DNA from: Pseudomonas berkeleyensis
GTDB lineage: Bacteria; Pseudomonadota; Gammaproteobacteria; Pseudomonadales; Pseudomonadaceae
Length of the DNA stretch: 64,000 bases
Direction: 5' to 3'
NCBI RefSeq assembly: GCF_014109765.1
Contig: NZ_CP059139.1
Location: 1,364,001-1,428,000, forward strand
Below, piece after piece: positions 1 through 10,109 of the stretch. Positions within the stretch are counted from its first letter, which is position 1, and the number at the start of each line of letters is the position of its first letter. The notes under the pieces were generated by a model that saw only the letters and a program-made list of their open reading frames with translations, was not told the DNA's origin and did not search any database. Both the position numbers and the translations under genes were made by a program.

Positions 1-24
1 GCATGGCATGACCTCTGATGGTCT

Positions 25-98
25 TGTACATCGAGTTGCATATGTACAACTTGTGTTCATCATAGGTTTGCTGTTGTACAAGTCAAATGATTTGTACA
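25..98 (-). promoter_or_regulatory. Tandem LitR/PplR1-type operators with a leftward promoter
   Basis: Two dyads, 25-48 and 75-98, each read TGTACA-N12-TGTACA exactly, and start 50 bp apart. This matches the motif T(G/A)TACA-N12-TGTA(C/T)A that I recall for the class II LitR light regulator PplR1 of P. putida. On the minus strand a sigma70-like promoter overlaps the right-hand site: TTGACT at 86-81 and TATGAT at 64-59 with a 16-bp spacer. The left dyad would lie just downstream of the start point. A leftward gene probably begins at the ATG at 4-2, preceded by AGAGG at 16-12, but only its first codon is in the window. In related genomes the photolyase/MerR genes lie on this side; that is inference. 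Confidence 0.65.
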
Positions 99-192
99 GC
101 TTTGGTATCGAATTTGTTGCGCGAGTATGCAAACACCCTGACGCCGTAACAGCGATCGGCGTCCACAAGAGCGTAGTGGAGGAAGAGGGGGG

Positions 193-1475
<1,283 letters not shown>

Positions 1476-1591
1476 GCTGATGCCGTGAGTGGCACTCCCT
1501 GTCTTTAGGTTTAGGACAAACGCGGCAATCGATAAAGGCACGTGTGTGTCTGAAAAAAGACTCTCATCCATTGCCATGCGAGGAGGATGCC

Positions 1592-2494
1592 ATGCATATC
1601 CTGCTGACCGGCGGTACCGGCATGATCGGCCGTGCGCTGTGCGCGTACTGGGCCGAACAGGGCCACCGCCTGACTGTCTGGAGTCGCCAGCCGGCCAAGG
1701 TAGCCGAGTTGTGCGGGCCGAGCGTTCGAGGGATTGCCCGGCTCGAGGAACTGACCGATGAACCGCTGGATGCCGTGGTCAACCTGGCTGGTGCGCCGAT
1801 TGCCGATCGACCCTGGAGCAAGAAGCGCAAGGCCCTGCTGTGGGCCAGTCGCATCGGGCTGACCGAGCAACTGCTGGCCTGGCTGCACAGCCGCGAGCAG
1901 CAGCCGGCGGTACTATTGTCCGGTTCGGCGGTGGGCTGGTACGGCGACGGCGGCGAACAGGAACTGAACGAAAATACCCCGCGGGTCACCGATGATTTCG
2001 CCGCGCAGTTATGCGGCGCCTGGGAGGAAACCGCGTTACGTGCCGAGGCGCTAGGCATTCGTGTGGTGCTGGTGCGCACTGGCCTGGTGCTGAACCCCGA
2101 CGGCGGCATGCTCAAGCGCCTGCTATTGCCCTTCAAGCTGGGCCTCGGTGGTCGTCTGGGTGATGGGCGGCAGTGGATGCCATGGATTCATTTCGCCGAT
2201 CAAATCGCCCTGATGGATTTTCTCTTGCAGCACAGCGAGGCCCGCGGTCCTTATAATGCCTGCGCGCCATTACCGGCGCGTAACGCCGAGTTCACCAAGG
2301 CCATGGGGCAGGCGCTGAGCCGTCCGACCTTGCTCCCGGTGCCGGCTTTCGCCTTGCGGGCTGGCCTGGGTGAGATGTCCGGTTTGTTGCTCGGTGGCCA
2401 GCGTGCCGTACCGATGCGTTTGCTCGAGGCCGGCTTCAGTTTCCGTTTTACCCATCTGGATGTGGCCCTGGTGGATTTGCTGGGCCATCACTGA
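1592..2494 (+). CDS. TIGR01777 family NAD-dependent epimerase/dehydratase
   Basis: A 300-residue extended short-chain dehydrogenase fold. The GGTGMIGRAL nucleotide-binding loop is at residues 7-16, with NLAGAPIADRPW and the SGSAVGWYG segment characteristic of TIGR01777 (YfcH-like) proteins, and a C-terminal DUF1731-type tail. The reaction is unknown. The ATG at 1592 is preceded by GAGGAGG at good spacing; an earlier in-frame ATG at 1544 has no such site. It ends 12 bp before hemH, so they probably form one transcript under the LitR-type operator. In other pseudomonads this gene is a regular neighbour of hemH. Confidence 0.85.
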   Translation: MHILLTGGTGMIGRALCAYWAEQGHRLTVWSRQPAKVAELCGPSVRGIARLEELTDEPLDAVVNLAGAPIADRPWSKKRKALLWASRIGLTEQLLAWLHSREQQPAVLLSGSAVGWYGDGGEQELNENTPRVTDDFAAQLCGAWEETALRAEALGIRVVLVRTGLVLNPDGGMLKRLLLPFKLGLGGRLGDGRQWMPWIHFADQIALMDFLLQHSEARGPYNACAPLPARNAEFTKAMGQALSRPTLLPVPAFALRAGLGEMSGLLLGGQRAVPMRLLEAGFSFRFTHLDVALVDLLGHH

Positions 2495-2506
2495 CTAGGA
2501 TTTCGC

Positions 2507-3529
2507 ATGACCGATCACGCATTGTTGCTGGTTAACCTGGGTTCGCCCGCGTCTACCGAAGTAGCTGATGTCCGCCGTTACCTCAATCAGTTCCTGATGG
2601 ATCCTTACGTGATCGATCTGCCCTGGCCGCTGCGTCGACTGCTGGTGTCGCTGATCCTGATCAAGCGTCCTGCCGCGTCGGCGCATGCCTATTCCTCTAT
2701 CTGGTGGGACGAAGGCTCGCCGCTGGTCGTGCTCAGCCGCCGCCTGCAGGAGGCGATGAAGGCGCAGTGGAGCCACGGTCCGGTAGAGTTGGCCATGCGC
2801 TATGGCGAACCGTCCATCGAGTCGACCCTGCTGCGTCTGGCCAGGCAGGGCATCCGCGAAGTCACCCTGGCACCGCTGTATCCGCAGTTTGCTGACAGCA
2901 CCACCACCACGGTGATCGAGGAGGTGAAGCGGGTGGTTCGCGAGCATGGCCTGTCGCTGCGACTGTCCACCTTGCCGCCGTTCTATGACCAACCCGAGTA
3001 CCTCGATGCGCTGGTCGCCAGTGCCAAACCTTATCTGGAGCAGGATTTCGACCACCTGTTGCTGAGCTTCCACGGCCTGCCGGAGCGGCATCTGCACAAG
3101 CTCGATCCCAGCGGCCATTGCCTCAAGGGGGAGGACTGCTGCCGCACGGCTTCGCCGCAGGTACTCGCCAACTGTTACCGCGCGCAATGCCTGCGTAGCG
3201 CGGAGCTGTTCGCCCATCGCATGGGACTGCGCCCGGAGCAGTGGTCGGTGAGCTTCCAGTCGCGCCTGGGGCGTGCCAAATGGATCGAGCCCTATACCGA
3301 GGCCCGCCTGGATGAGTTGGCTGCGCAGGGTGTGAAGAAGCTGCTGGTGATGTGCCCGGCGTTCGTTGCCGACTGCATCGAGACCCTTGAGGAGATCGGC
3401 GATCGTGGCAGTGAACAGTTCGTCGAGGCTGGGGGGGAGAGCCTGCAACTGGTGCCCTGCCTGAATGATCACCCCGATTGGGCAGCGGCATTGAAGGTGC
3501 TTTGCGAGCGAGCACCAGTGTCCCTTTAG
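2507..3529 (+). CDS. hemH: Ferrochelatase
   Basis: A 340-residue enzyme that inserts ferrous iron into protoporphyrin IX, the last step of protoheme synthesis. The ferrochelatase signature [12 protein letters not shown] lies near residue 190 and contains the metal-site histidine. The N-terminal [11 protein letters not shown] and the late [15 protein letters not shown] are also family hallmarks, and the length is normal. AGGA precedes the ATG. It lies 12 bp after the TIGR01777 gene. Placing heme synthesis under a light-type operator would make sense because porphyrins are photosensitisers; that is inference. Confidence 0.95.
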   Translation: MTDHALLLVNLGSPASTEVADVRRYLNQFLMDPYVIDLPWPLRRLLVSLILIKRPAASAHAYSSIWWDEGSPLVVLSRRLQEAMKAQWSHGPVELAMRYGEPSIESTLLRLARQGIREVTLAPLYPQFADSTTTTVIEEVKRVVREHGLSLRLSTLPPFYDQPEYLDALVASAKPYLEQDFDHLLLSFHGLPERHLHKLDPSGHCLKGEDCCRTASPQVLANCYRAQCLRSAELFAHRMGLRPEQWSVSFQSRLGRAKWIEPYTEARLDELAAQGVKKLLVMCPAFVADCIETLEEIGDRGSEQFVEAGGESLQLVPCLNDHPDWAAALKVLCERAPVSL

Positions 3530-3546
3530 GTTACATCGCTGACCGT

Positions 3547-3567
3547 CAAGGCGAGGCATTCGCCTTG
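3547..3567 (+). terminator. Hairpin after hemH
   Basis: CAAGGCGA and TCGCCTTG form an 8-bp stem with a 5-nt loop, 18 bp after the hemH stop. There is no T-tract, so it may end or stabilise the transcript rather than act as a full intrinsic terminator. Confidence 0.4.
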
Positions 3568-3675
3568 GCGGGTATGAAGCATTCGCCGTTCTGATAACAC
3601 CTTCGAGCGATACTCACTGCCGTTTATATCGTCCTAAGCTGGCGGCTCTTTCAACCACCGCGCATCGCGTCAAGG

Positions 3676-3811
3676 GCACTTCTAAAAACTACCTGCGTTG
3701 TCATCGCTGCGTTAAAAACACGCTCAAAATGCTCATTTACAGCTCGTAAACTGCGCTTTTTCGCCTGTTTTTGCCTTGCGCTGACTGCCTCGCCTACGTT
3801 TTTAGAAGCAC
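3676..3811. repeat. Dispersed inverted-repeat element, copy A
   Basis: An approximately 136-bp element bounded by CTTCTAAAAAC (3679-3689) and its exact inverse (3798-3808). The interior has TGCGTTAAAAACA, a TGCTCATTTACAGCT box around 3730-3744 and TCGCCTGTTTTTG. The same interior boxes, in the same order, recur at 35189-35371 with different outer arms. The element fills most of the 308-bp gap between hemH and the MFS gene and has no open frame of its own, so it resembles a MITE or large palindromic repeat. The rest of this gap shows no other feature. Confidence 0.6.
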
Positions 3812-3837
3812 CCCAAGCGGTGCCGAGGAGAGCGTCC

Positions 3838-5169
3838 GTGCATAACAACAATAACGGCTATCCCTCCAGTACCCGAGCCTGGGTCACTGTCGCCATCCTG
3901 ATGGTGGCTTACGTCCTGTCTTTCGTCGATCGGCAGATTCTCAACCTGTTGGTCGAGCCCATTCGCCGCGACCTGGCGATCAACGATACGCAGATGAGCC
4001 TGCTGATGGGCTTGTCCTTCGCCCTGTTCTATACCGTTTGTGGCATTCCCCTCGGGCGTGTGGCCGACACCCGCAGCCGGCGTGGGCTGATCGCTATCGG
4101 TGTGCTGTTCTGGAGCGCTGCCACCGCCGCGTGTGGCATGGCCAAGATGTACTGGCAGTTTCTGCTCTGCCGCATCGGTGTCGGTGTGGGCGAGGCGGCG
4201 CTGTCGCCAGCCGCTTACTCGCTGATTGCCGACAGCTTCCCCGCCGAGCGCCGGGCCACGGCCATCAGCGTCTATTCCATGGGTGTATACCTGGGGTCGG
4301 GGCTGGCCTTTCTGGTCGGTGGCCTGGTCATCCAGTTCGCCTCGGCACAGGGCGACGTGACGCTGCCGGTGCTGGGCGAAGTCCGCCCGTGGCAGTTGAT
4401 CTTCCTCATTCTCGGGGTTGCCGGTGTGCTGTTCACCCTGCTGATGCTGGCGGTCAAGGAACCTGCCCGGCGTGGTGTGGGGGCCGGTGTAGCGGTGCCG
4501 CTCAGTGAGGTGGGGCGCTACATTCGCGCCAACCGTCGCACCGTGCTGCTGCACAACTTCGGCTTCGCCGGCCTGGCCTTCGCCGGCTATGGCAGTGCGG
4601 CCTGGGTGCCGACCTTCTATATCCGCACCTATGGCTGGGACGCCGGCCAGGTCGGCATCGTCTACGGCAGCATCGTGGCGGTGTTCGGCTGCCTGGGTAT
4701 CGTTTTCGGTGGCCGCCTGGCGGACTGGATGGCCAAGCGCGGGCGCAGCGATGCCAACATGCGTGTCGGCCTCTACGCCGCGCTGGGTGCCTTGCCGATG
4801 GTGGTGCTGTTCCCGCTGATGGACACCGCGTTCTGGGCCAGCGTGCTGATGGCGCCCACTGTGTTCTGCCTGAGCATGCCGTTCGGCGTGGCGCCGGCAG
4901 CGATCCAGGAAATCATGCCCAACTCGATGCGCGGCCAGGCTTCGGCCATCTATCTGTTCGTCATCACCCTGATCGGCCTTGGGGTAGGCCCGACGGCAGT
5001 GGCACTGGTGACCGACTTCGTCTTCGCCGATGACGCGGCGCTGCGCTATTCGCTGCTGATCGTCACCACCCTGGCGGTGCTGATGTCGATCATCCTGCTG
5101 GCCAAGAGTCTCAAGCCTTACCGCGAGAGCGTGACGCGGCTGGAGCAATGGGCCGCCAATCCGGCCTGA
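3838..5169 (+). CDS. MFS transporter, spinster-like
   Basis: A 443-residue, 12-helix major facilitator protein. The first helix ends in SFVDRQILNLLVEPI, typical of the spinster/hexuronate-like branch (TIGR-type FVDRQIL). The loop after helix 2 carries the family A motif as GRVADTRSRRGLI. The substrate is unknown. The GTG at 3838 is chosen because GAGGAGAG lies 6 bases upstream; another in-frame GTG at 3820 has no such site. It stands alone, with a repeat element upstream. Confidence 0.85.
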   Translation: MHNNNNGYPSSTRAWVTVAILMVAYVLSFVDRQILNLLVEPIRRDLAINDTQMSLLMGLSFALFYTVCGIPLGRVADTRSRRGLIAIGVLFWSAATAACGMAKMYWQFLLCRIGVGVGEAALSPAAYSLIADSFPAERRATAISVYSMGVYLGSGLAFLVGGLVIQFASAQGDVTLPVLGEVRPWQLIFLILGVAGVLFTLLMLAVKEPARRGVGAGVAVPLSEVGRYIRANRRTVLLHNFGFAGLAFAGYGSAAWVPTFYIRTYGWDAGQVGIVYGSIVAVFGCLGIVFGGRLADWMAKRGRSDANMRVGLYAALGALPMVVLFPLMDTAFWASVLMAPTVFCLSMPFGVAPAAIQEIMPNSMRGQASAIYLFVITLIGLGVGPTAVALVTDFVFADDAALRYSLLIVTTLAVLMSIILLAKSLKPYRESVTRLEQWAANPA

Positions 5170-5312
5170 ACCGGTGCATTTTTCTGCCGTGCCGGGCATT
5201 GATCGGCACGGTTTATGCGCCAGGGCACAGGCAGCGTGGAATTTTTGCGCTTTACTGAGGCTCTGAGTGTTGCGCGCGCCATTTCGGCGCGTGCCAGCCA
5301 GGGAACCTCCGC

Positions 5313-6089
5313 ATGGGAGTGAGGCCAGTGTCTGCCGCGTATGGCAGGCCAATCGACAGCTCGGTATTTTGGCAACGGTTATTGCTACCGGGGCTCGCCT
5401 TTCTGTTGCTGCTGATCGGCGGCTGCAGTGGTCGTCTGGACAACGACTCCATCGTCAATACGCGCAATCCGGTGAAACCGGTCGAGTTGTTGCAGACCGA
5501 TGTAGACCGCATGGCGACGCTGGCCATGCGCAACAACCTCAACAGCCTGTACCGGTTGATGAACAAGCTGTATCAGCGTAATCCGCGGGAGTGGCGCAAG
5601 AATGCGCTGCCTGACGCCGCGGCGGCCGAGCAGGCGATCCAGTACGCCATCGAACATAACCAGGACTGGCCGACGCTGGGTGGCCGGCGCGATGTCGCGG
5701 CGCTGGATTATTCATTGAGTCCGGCATTCCAGGGCGATCGCGTAGCGGCCTTCACCTACGCCATCGGCAGTATGCTGGTGACGGCTCATGGCGGACGCAC
5801 GGAGTTCTACCTGACCGACAGCTTCAACGCGCAGTTCATCCACAATGCCGCGCGTAATCTGGAGAAGGCTGCCTGGATGCTGGGGCAGCGTCGTGATGCG
5901 ACAGGGCGCCCGCTGCTGTTGTCCAACGAGTTCTCCGAGCAGGGCAACAACCTCAGCTATGCGGTGGAGTTCGGCAAGATGGTGGCGCGCCTGGATCTGA
6001 TCACCCATGTGCTGGAGGAGCGTTACCGGCGCATGGGCGCAAACTATGCGCAAAGCCTGCTGTTGCTGAATTTCCTGCCGGTGCAATAG
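5313..6089 (+). CDS. Putative lipoprotein, unknown function
   Basis: A 258-residue protein with a lipoprotein signal: a hydrophobic run around residues 22-37 ending in the lipobox LIGGC, so Cys at about 38 would be acylated. The mature part is mostly helical (TDVDRMATLAMRNNLNSLYRLM) and matches a conserved Pseudomonas lipoprotein of unknown role, as far as I can tell. The signal is preceded by about 20 polar residues, so the true start could be internal. The lipoprotein call is supported; no function can be given. Confidence 0.7.
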   Translation: MGVRPVSAAYGRPIDSSVFWQRLLLPGLAFLLLLIGGCSGRLDNDSIVNTRNPVKPVELLQTDVDRMATLAMRNNLNSLYRLMNKLYQRNPREWRKNALPDAAAAEQAIQYAIEHNQDWPTLGGRRDVAALDYSLSPAFQGDRVAAFTYAIGSMLVTAHGGRTEFYLTDSFNAQFIHNAARNLEKAAWMLGQRRDATGRPLLLSNEFSEQGNNLSYAVEFGKMVARLDLITHVLEERYRRMGANYAQSLLLLNFLPVQ

Positions 6090-6098
6090 CGCTTTCCA

Positions 6099-6135
6099 GG
6101 GCACCTCTAAAAACCTAGGCGATGGCAGCGCACGA
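6099..6135. repeat. Possible remnant of the 3676-type repeat
   Basis: GGGCACCTCTAAAAAC here differs by one base from the left end of the element at 3674. The bases that follow resemble it only loosely, and no right end is visible. It may be a decayed copy lying between two convergent genes. Confidence 0.35.
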
Positions 6136-6189
6136 CTGCCTGGATGCGGGCGGTAGAACGACGCGCCGGAGTGGTTTCTGGAGAGACCT

Positions 6190-6912
6190 TCAGTGTGTCC
6201 AGCGTTGTTCGATCTTGCCCAGCGTAGCGTTCTTGCGCAGGCGCACCAGTGCTTCGGAGAATTGCCGGGCACGTTCGCTATCGCCCTTGGCGAAGGCGAC
6301 GAAGCGCGGCATCTGGATCAGCGGGCGGGGCAGGATGCGCACCTGTTCCTGGGCTCGTTGTTCACGCACGAAATACTGCAGCTGCACGCGGTCGCCGACG
6401 ATGATGTCGATGCGTCCGGCCAGTAGCATCGAGACCAGTTGTCGTGGGTTCTGCGCCGTGGTGTCGCGCGCCAGATCGGCACGGTCGAAATTTCCCTCGT
6501 AGGCATAGCCGCGAACCTGGCCGATCACGTACGGAGACAGGTCATCCAGGCTTTTCCAGTCGCTGAGAGCGGTCTTGGCGGTGGTCATGAACACGGTCGA
6601 ACCGCTGCGCAGTGGGCCGACCAGTTCGTATTGCTGTTGGCGCAGCGGGGTGCCGGCGAACTGAAAGGCCATCTGCACTTCACCGCGGTCGAGCATGCGC
6701 TTGACCCGTTCCCAGGGGTACAGGCGAATGTCGTAGTTGACCTTGGCTTCGCGCAGTACCGCGTCCACCAGCTCGACATCGAGCCCGCGCGGCGTGTCGT
6801 CTTCGGCGGTGACGAAGCTGTAGGGGGCGAACTGTTCGTCGCCCACCACCCGCCAGGGGTCTGCGGCCAGGGAGGTGCTCGTTATCAGCAGAGCAAGCAG
6901 CAGATAGCGCAT
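6190..6912 (-). CDS. Periplasmic solute-binding protein, SBP_bac_3 type
   Basis: A 240-residue family 3 extracellular solute-binding protein. A signal peptide (MRYLLLALLITSTSLAA) is followed by WRVVGDEQFAPYSF, the usual first strand and ligand loop, and GLDVELVDAVL. No ABC transporter genes adjoin it. Such orphan proteins in Pseudomonas commonly resemble amino-acid binding proteins but their ligands are mostly unknown. It converges on the lipoprotein gene, and its start at 6912 follows directly from the signal peptide. Confidence 0.85.
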   Translation of the reverse strand: MRYLLLALLITSTSLAADPWRVVGDEQFAPYSFVTAEDDTPRGLDVELVDAVLREAKVNYDIRLYPWERVKRMLDRGEVQMAFQFAGTPLRQQQYELVGPLRSGSTVFMTTAKTALSDWKSLDDLSPYVIGQVRGYAYEGNFDRADLARDTTAQNPRQLVSMLLAGRIDIIVGDRVQLQYFVREQRAQEQVRILPRPLIQMPRFVAFAKGDSERARQFSEALVRLRKNATLGKIEQRWTH

Positions 6913-6986
6913 GGCGGGTTACCTCATGACAGGCCTGTGTTCAGGCTAGTCAATTTCTGCGAGGTAAACGGCTGAGGCAAGAGGGA

Positions 6987-7328
6987 TCAGACCTTGCGGA
7001 CGAACTCCGACTTGAGCTTCATCGCGCCGATGCCGTCGATCTTGCAGTCGATGTCGTGATCGCCGTCGACCAGGCGGATGTTCTTCACCTTGGTGCCGAC
7101 CTTGACCACCAGCGACGAACCCTTGACCTTGAGATCCTTGATCACGGTGATGGTGTCACCATCCTGTAGCAGGTTGCCGACCGAGTCCTTGATCACGCGT
7201 GCGTCATCGCTGCTCTCGGCGCTCTCGCCGGCTTTCCACTCGTGGGCGCATTCGGGGCAGACCAGCTGCGCGCCGTCTTCGTAGGTGTATTCGGAGTTGC
7301 ATTTGGGGCAGGGCGGCAGAGCGGTCAA
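6987..7328 (-). CDS. yjdM: YjdM/PhnA family zinc-ribbon protein
   Basis: A 113-residue protein. The N-terminus has a zinc ribbon with CPKC and CPEC knuckles (about residues 8-11 and 24-27). The rest is the PhnA C-terminal domain ([23 protein letters not shown] ...). The family was once named for phosphonate use but is not part of the C-P lyase pathway; its role is uncertain. Its length is normal and it is monocistronic. Confidence 0.9.
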   Translation of the reverse strand: MTALPPCPKCNSEYTYEDGAQLVCPECAHEWKAGESAESSDDARVIKDSVGNLLQDGDTITVIKDLKVKGSSLVVKVGTKVKNIRLVDGDHDIDCKIDGIGAMKLKSEFVRKV

Positions 7329-7612
7329 GGCTTGTCCTCGGTGAGCATGAATAAACCGCAGATTATATAGGGTTTTGTTCGCGCGCGCCGCTCTAGGGCG
7401 TGAAGTGCCTGAAAGACGGTGTTAAAAATATTGGACTTTTCGCCTGCGATCCATTTGCCCGTTATGCCGTATAGATGGCTTTTAATGGGCGTTTATCAAG
7501 ATTGTGGCGCAGGTGGTGTTCAAGTGTTTTCTGTTGAATTGTTTGACATATTTTACGGCTCGGGCAGACTGGAAGCAGATTCCGTTGCCGAATCGGGTTC
7601 TGGACAGCTGCG
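7329..7612. other. Intergenic, no gene seen
   Basis: This is the first part of a 465-bp gap between yjdM and the class I amidotransferase-like gene. It is less GC-rich than its surroundings, with no convincing coding frame. It probably holds the yjdM promoter, with an AT-rich ATTATATAGG near 7362-7371, and possibly the promoter for the leader that follows. Confidence 0.4.
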
Positions 7613-7704
7613 CTGATCCCCTCTCCGGATGGAGAAGACCCGGTTCGAGCCGCCGTCGGAAGGCGGCACTCAGGCTCAGGATGAGTCTCGGTGCACGGGG
7701 TTAG
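7613..7704 (+). ncRNA. Candidate structured 5' leader (possible riboswitch)
   Basis: A closed multi-helix fold can be drawn by eye. Closing stem CTGATCCCC (7613-7621) pairs with GGGGTTAG (7697-7704) with one bulge. Inside lie three hairpins: TCTCC/GGAGA (7622-7635), GCCGCC/GGCGGC (7649-7667) and ACTCA/TGAGT (7668-7686). The order of GGAGA, CCG..GGAAGG and CTCAGG..AGGA loosely recalls a glycine aptamer, but the conserved adenosines are missing. It ends 89 bp before the ATG of the downstream hydrolase. The identity is unproven. Confidence 0.35.
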
Positions 7705-7793
7705 CCAAACAGGCCACACGTGCTACAGCAGAGTGTTCTGCTGGCCGCCGGCCTGCACAGCAACGATAGGCCCGGCCTGTCCCAAGGTGACGT

Positions 7794-8588
7794 ATGTCCG
7801 ACAACAAAATCCGCAACACCCCCCGCAAACCCGTCGTGTTGATGTCCATGGGCGCTCAAGAGCGCAAGGGCCACGACTACCAGGTAATGACCCACAAATA
7901 CATTCAGCCTCTGGTCGAGTTCTCCGGTTGCGTGCCGCTGCTGGTGCCGACCTGCTGCGGCATCAATGACCTCGAGCAGTATCTGGAGATGGCCGACGGC
8001 GTGTACCTGACCGGCGCCGGCAGCAATATCGACCCGGCGCTCTACGGTCAGGAGAACGAGACGCCAGACAAGGGCCAGGATCGCGATCGTGACCTGTTCG
8101 ACCTGCCCCTGATCCGTGCGGCCATCGCCCGCGGATTACCGATCTTCGGTATCTGCCGTGGCATGCAGGAAATCAACGTGGCGCTGGGCGGCGACATCTA
8201 CCAGAAGGTCTACGCCGAGCCGGGTTTCAATAACCATCGCGAAAATCCGGATGATCCGGTCGAGGTGCAGTACGCCGCCAGCCACAGCGTGCGTCCGGTG
8301 CCTGGCAGCTGGTTCGCCGAGTTGATGGGCAAGCAGGAAATTCGCGTCAACTCTCTGCACGGACAGGCCATTCGCAAGCTGGGCAAGGGACTGGAGGTGC
8401 TGGCTACCGCCGAGGATGGTCTGATCGAGGCAATCCATGCGCCGAGCCTGTCGTCCTTCCTGTTCGCCGTGCAATGGCATCCGGAATGGCAGGCGGCAAA
8501 GAACCCGGATTCGGTGAAGATCTTCCAGGCCTTCGGTGACGCCTGCCATCGCCGAGTCGCCTCGCGCAATGGCCGTCAGGCCGCCTGA
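7794..8588 (+). CDS. Gamma-glutamyl-gamma-aminobutyrate hydrolase family (peptidase C26)
   Basis: A 264-residue class I glutamine amidotransferase-like hydrolase. The nucleophile cysteine lies in FGICRGMQEINVALGG and the catalytic histidine in QWHPEW. These are the marks of the PuuD/SpuA group that splits gamma-glutamyl-GABA during putrescine breakdown. No putrescine genes adjoin it, so the true substrate is uncertain. AAGGTGACGT precedes the ATG. It follows a possible structured leader. Confidence 0.85.
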   Translation: MSDNKIRNTPRKPVVLMSMGAQERKGHDYQVMTHKYIQPLVEFSGCVPLLVPTCCGINDLEQYLEMADGVYLTGAGSNIDPALYGQENETPDKGQDRDRDLFDLPLIRAAIARGLPIFGICRGMQEINVALGGDIYQKVYAEPGFNNHRENPDDPVEVQYAASHSVRPVPGSWFAELMGKQEIRVNSLHGQAIRKLGKGLEVLATAEDGLIEAIHAPSLSSFLFAVQWHPEWQAAKNPDSVKIFQAFGDACHRRVASRNGRQAA

Positions 8589-8614
8589 GTCATTTCTCGT
8601 CGCCGGCTCCTGCG

Positions 8615-9088
8615 TCAGTAGGGGCTTGGCGGCTGTGGCCAGTTCAGGACGCCGCTGTCACTGAAGCGGCGTGTGCCGAACAATCCGTCGGCGAGCTTGC
8701 CGCGCAGCATGTAGGGCACCTCCTGGCCGGGTTGATAACCGGCGACGCCCCATGCCTGACGCATCACTGAAAACGCCGAAATGCTCACCGGTACGCTGAT
8801 TACCGTTTCGCCAAAGCGCGGCACGCTGCCGCTCTGGTCACTCACGCCACTGGCCAGTGGCTGCCCGTTCACGTCCAGATCCAGTGCCATGCCGTTGAAC
8901 GTCACGGCGCTGTCGTTGGGGTTCTGCACCCGCATTTTGACCGCAAAACGCACTTCCAGCCCCTGGCCGGGCAGGGGTTCCAGGCCGACCAGATCGACCC
9001 GCAGCGGATCACGGTTGCCCAGGCTGGCACAGGCACTCAGGCCGGCTGCGATCAGGACGATGAGACAAAGACGAAGCAGGTGATGCAT
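8615..9088 (-). CDS. LEA type 2 family lipoprotein
   Basis: A 157-residue lipoprotein with signal peptide and lipobox LSAC at about residues 17-20. The body contains FAVKMRVQNPNDSAVTFNGM, typical of the LEA14/WHy beta-sandwich found in bacterial outer-membrane-anchored proteins. The family is tied to desiccation tolerance in plants; its bacterial role is unclear. It converges on the C26 hydrolase gene. Confidence 0.8.
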   Translation of the reverse strand: MHHLLRLCLIVLIAAGLSACASLGNRDPLRVDLVGLEPLPGQGLEVRFAVKMRVQNPNDSAVTFNGMALDLDVNGQPLASGVSDQSGSVPRFGETVISVPVSISAFSVMRQAWGVAGYQPGQEVPYMLRGKLADGLFGTRRFSDSGVLNWPQPPSPY

Positions 9089-9142
9089 GGCGATCTTCCC
9101 TGGACGTTGTGGGCTCAGAATAGAAGACCGCTGTGTGCGCCA

Positions 9143-9988
9143 TTAGCTCCCGGCACGTTGCCGGCTGCCCAGCACCAGCGCGATTCCACCCAGCACGGCA
9201 ACCGAGCTGATCAGCAGGCGCAGGCTGAGCGCTTCGCTCAGAAGCAGGCTGCCGCCCAGAGCAGCGAGAATCGGCACGCTCAGTTGTACCGTGGCCGCCT
9301 GGCTGGCGCGCAGGCCGGGCAGGGCGCTGTACCAGATGGCGTAGCCGATACCCGAGGTGACTGCGCCCGACAGCAGCGCATAACACAAGCCGGGCGTATC
9401 CCATTGCAGGTGTGGCAGCAGCACCAACGCCAGCAGTACGCCTAGCGGTGACGCGCGCAGAAAGTTACCGGCAGTCATTGCCAGTGGGTCGCCCTGGCCA
9501 TGGCCGAGCAGCGAATAGGCGCCCCAGGCGATGCCTGCCAGCAGCATCAGCAGTGCTGCCGATAAAGGTGGTGCGCTGGCACCGGGCAGCAGCAGGACGA
9601 GCAGCCCGACACTGGCCACGCCCGTGCCGAGAATGGCGAGCGGCGCCAGCCGTTCACCGCGCAGCAAGCCCCAGAGCAGCATGCTCAGTTGCACGGCGCC
9701 GAATAGCAGCAGGGCACCGGTACCGGTGTCCAGTTGCAGGTAAGCGAAGGAGAAGGCTGCCGCATAGGTGAACAGCGCCAGTGCGCCGAACCAGTTGCCG
9801 GCGATGGGCTGCCTGGCCTGCCTCAGCATGAGCAGCAGCCAGAGCGTCAACGCGCCGCTGAGCAGGCGGATCGCCGTGAAGCTGGCGGCATCGATGTCGG
9901 TTTCTCGCAGGGCCAGGCGGCACAGCAGTGAGTTGCCGGCGAACGCCAGCATGGCGAGGCAGGTGAGTAGCAGGATACGCGGTGGCAT
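9143..9988 (-). CDS. EamA/DMT family transporter
   Basis: A 281-residue, ten-helix drug/metabolite transporter with two EamA repeats. Helix 1 has MLAFAGNSLLCRLAL and the second repeat ends VLGGIALVLGSRQR. The substrate cannot be told from sequence. The frame is open back to 10090, but the ATG at 9988 is preceded by AAGGA and starts directly at the first helix, so I prefer it. Confidence 0.85.
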   Translation of the reverse strand: MPPRILLLTCLAMLAFAGNSLLCRLALRETDIDAASFTAIRLLSGALTLWLLLMLRQARQPIAGNWFGALALFTYAAAFSFAYLQLDTGTGALLLFGAVQLSMLLWGLLRGERLAPLAILGTGVASVGLLVLLLPGASAPPLSAALLMLLAGIAWGAYSLLGHGQGDPLAMTAGNFLRASPLGVLLALVLLPHLQWDTPGLCYALLSGAVTSGIGYAIWYSALPGLRASQAATVQLSVPILAALGGSLLLSEALSLRLLISSVAVLGGIALVLGSRQRAGS

Positions 9989-10060
9989 CGGCCATCCTTG
10001 GGTGAAGGTCTGGTGATGCCGGGCAGCTAACCACGTCAGGCTGGCCGAGGGCATTGGCAG

Positions 10061-10084
10061 AAGGTCGCAAGTCCCTGCGACCTT
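10061..10084 (-). terminator. Hairpin after the Tsx-like porin
   Basis: AAGGTCGCA and TGCGACCTT form a perfect 9-bp stem with a 6-nt loop, about 25 bp past the porin stop. No T-tract follows. Confidence 0.45.
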
Positions 10085-10109
10085 GGCCACTCAGGCGGGG
10101 AAGCCTCGA

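Noticed and set aside
3802..5352. Long leftward frame (516 codons) opposite the MFS gene
   Set aside because: Antisense shadow of a high-GC gene; its composition (His, Gln, Gly, Arg) is typical of such shadows.
7613..7704. Firm call of a glycine riboswitch
   Set aside because: The conserved adenosine-rich loops are missing and the downstream gene is not a glycine gene; kept only as a structured candidate.
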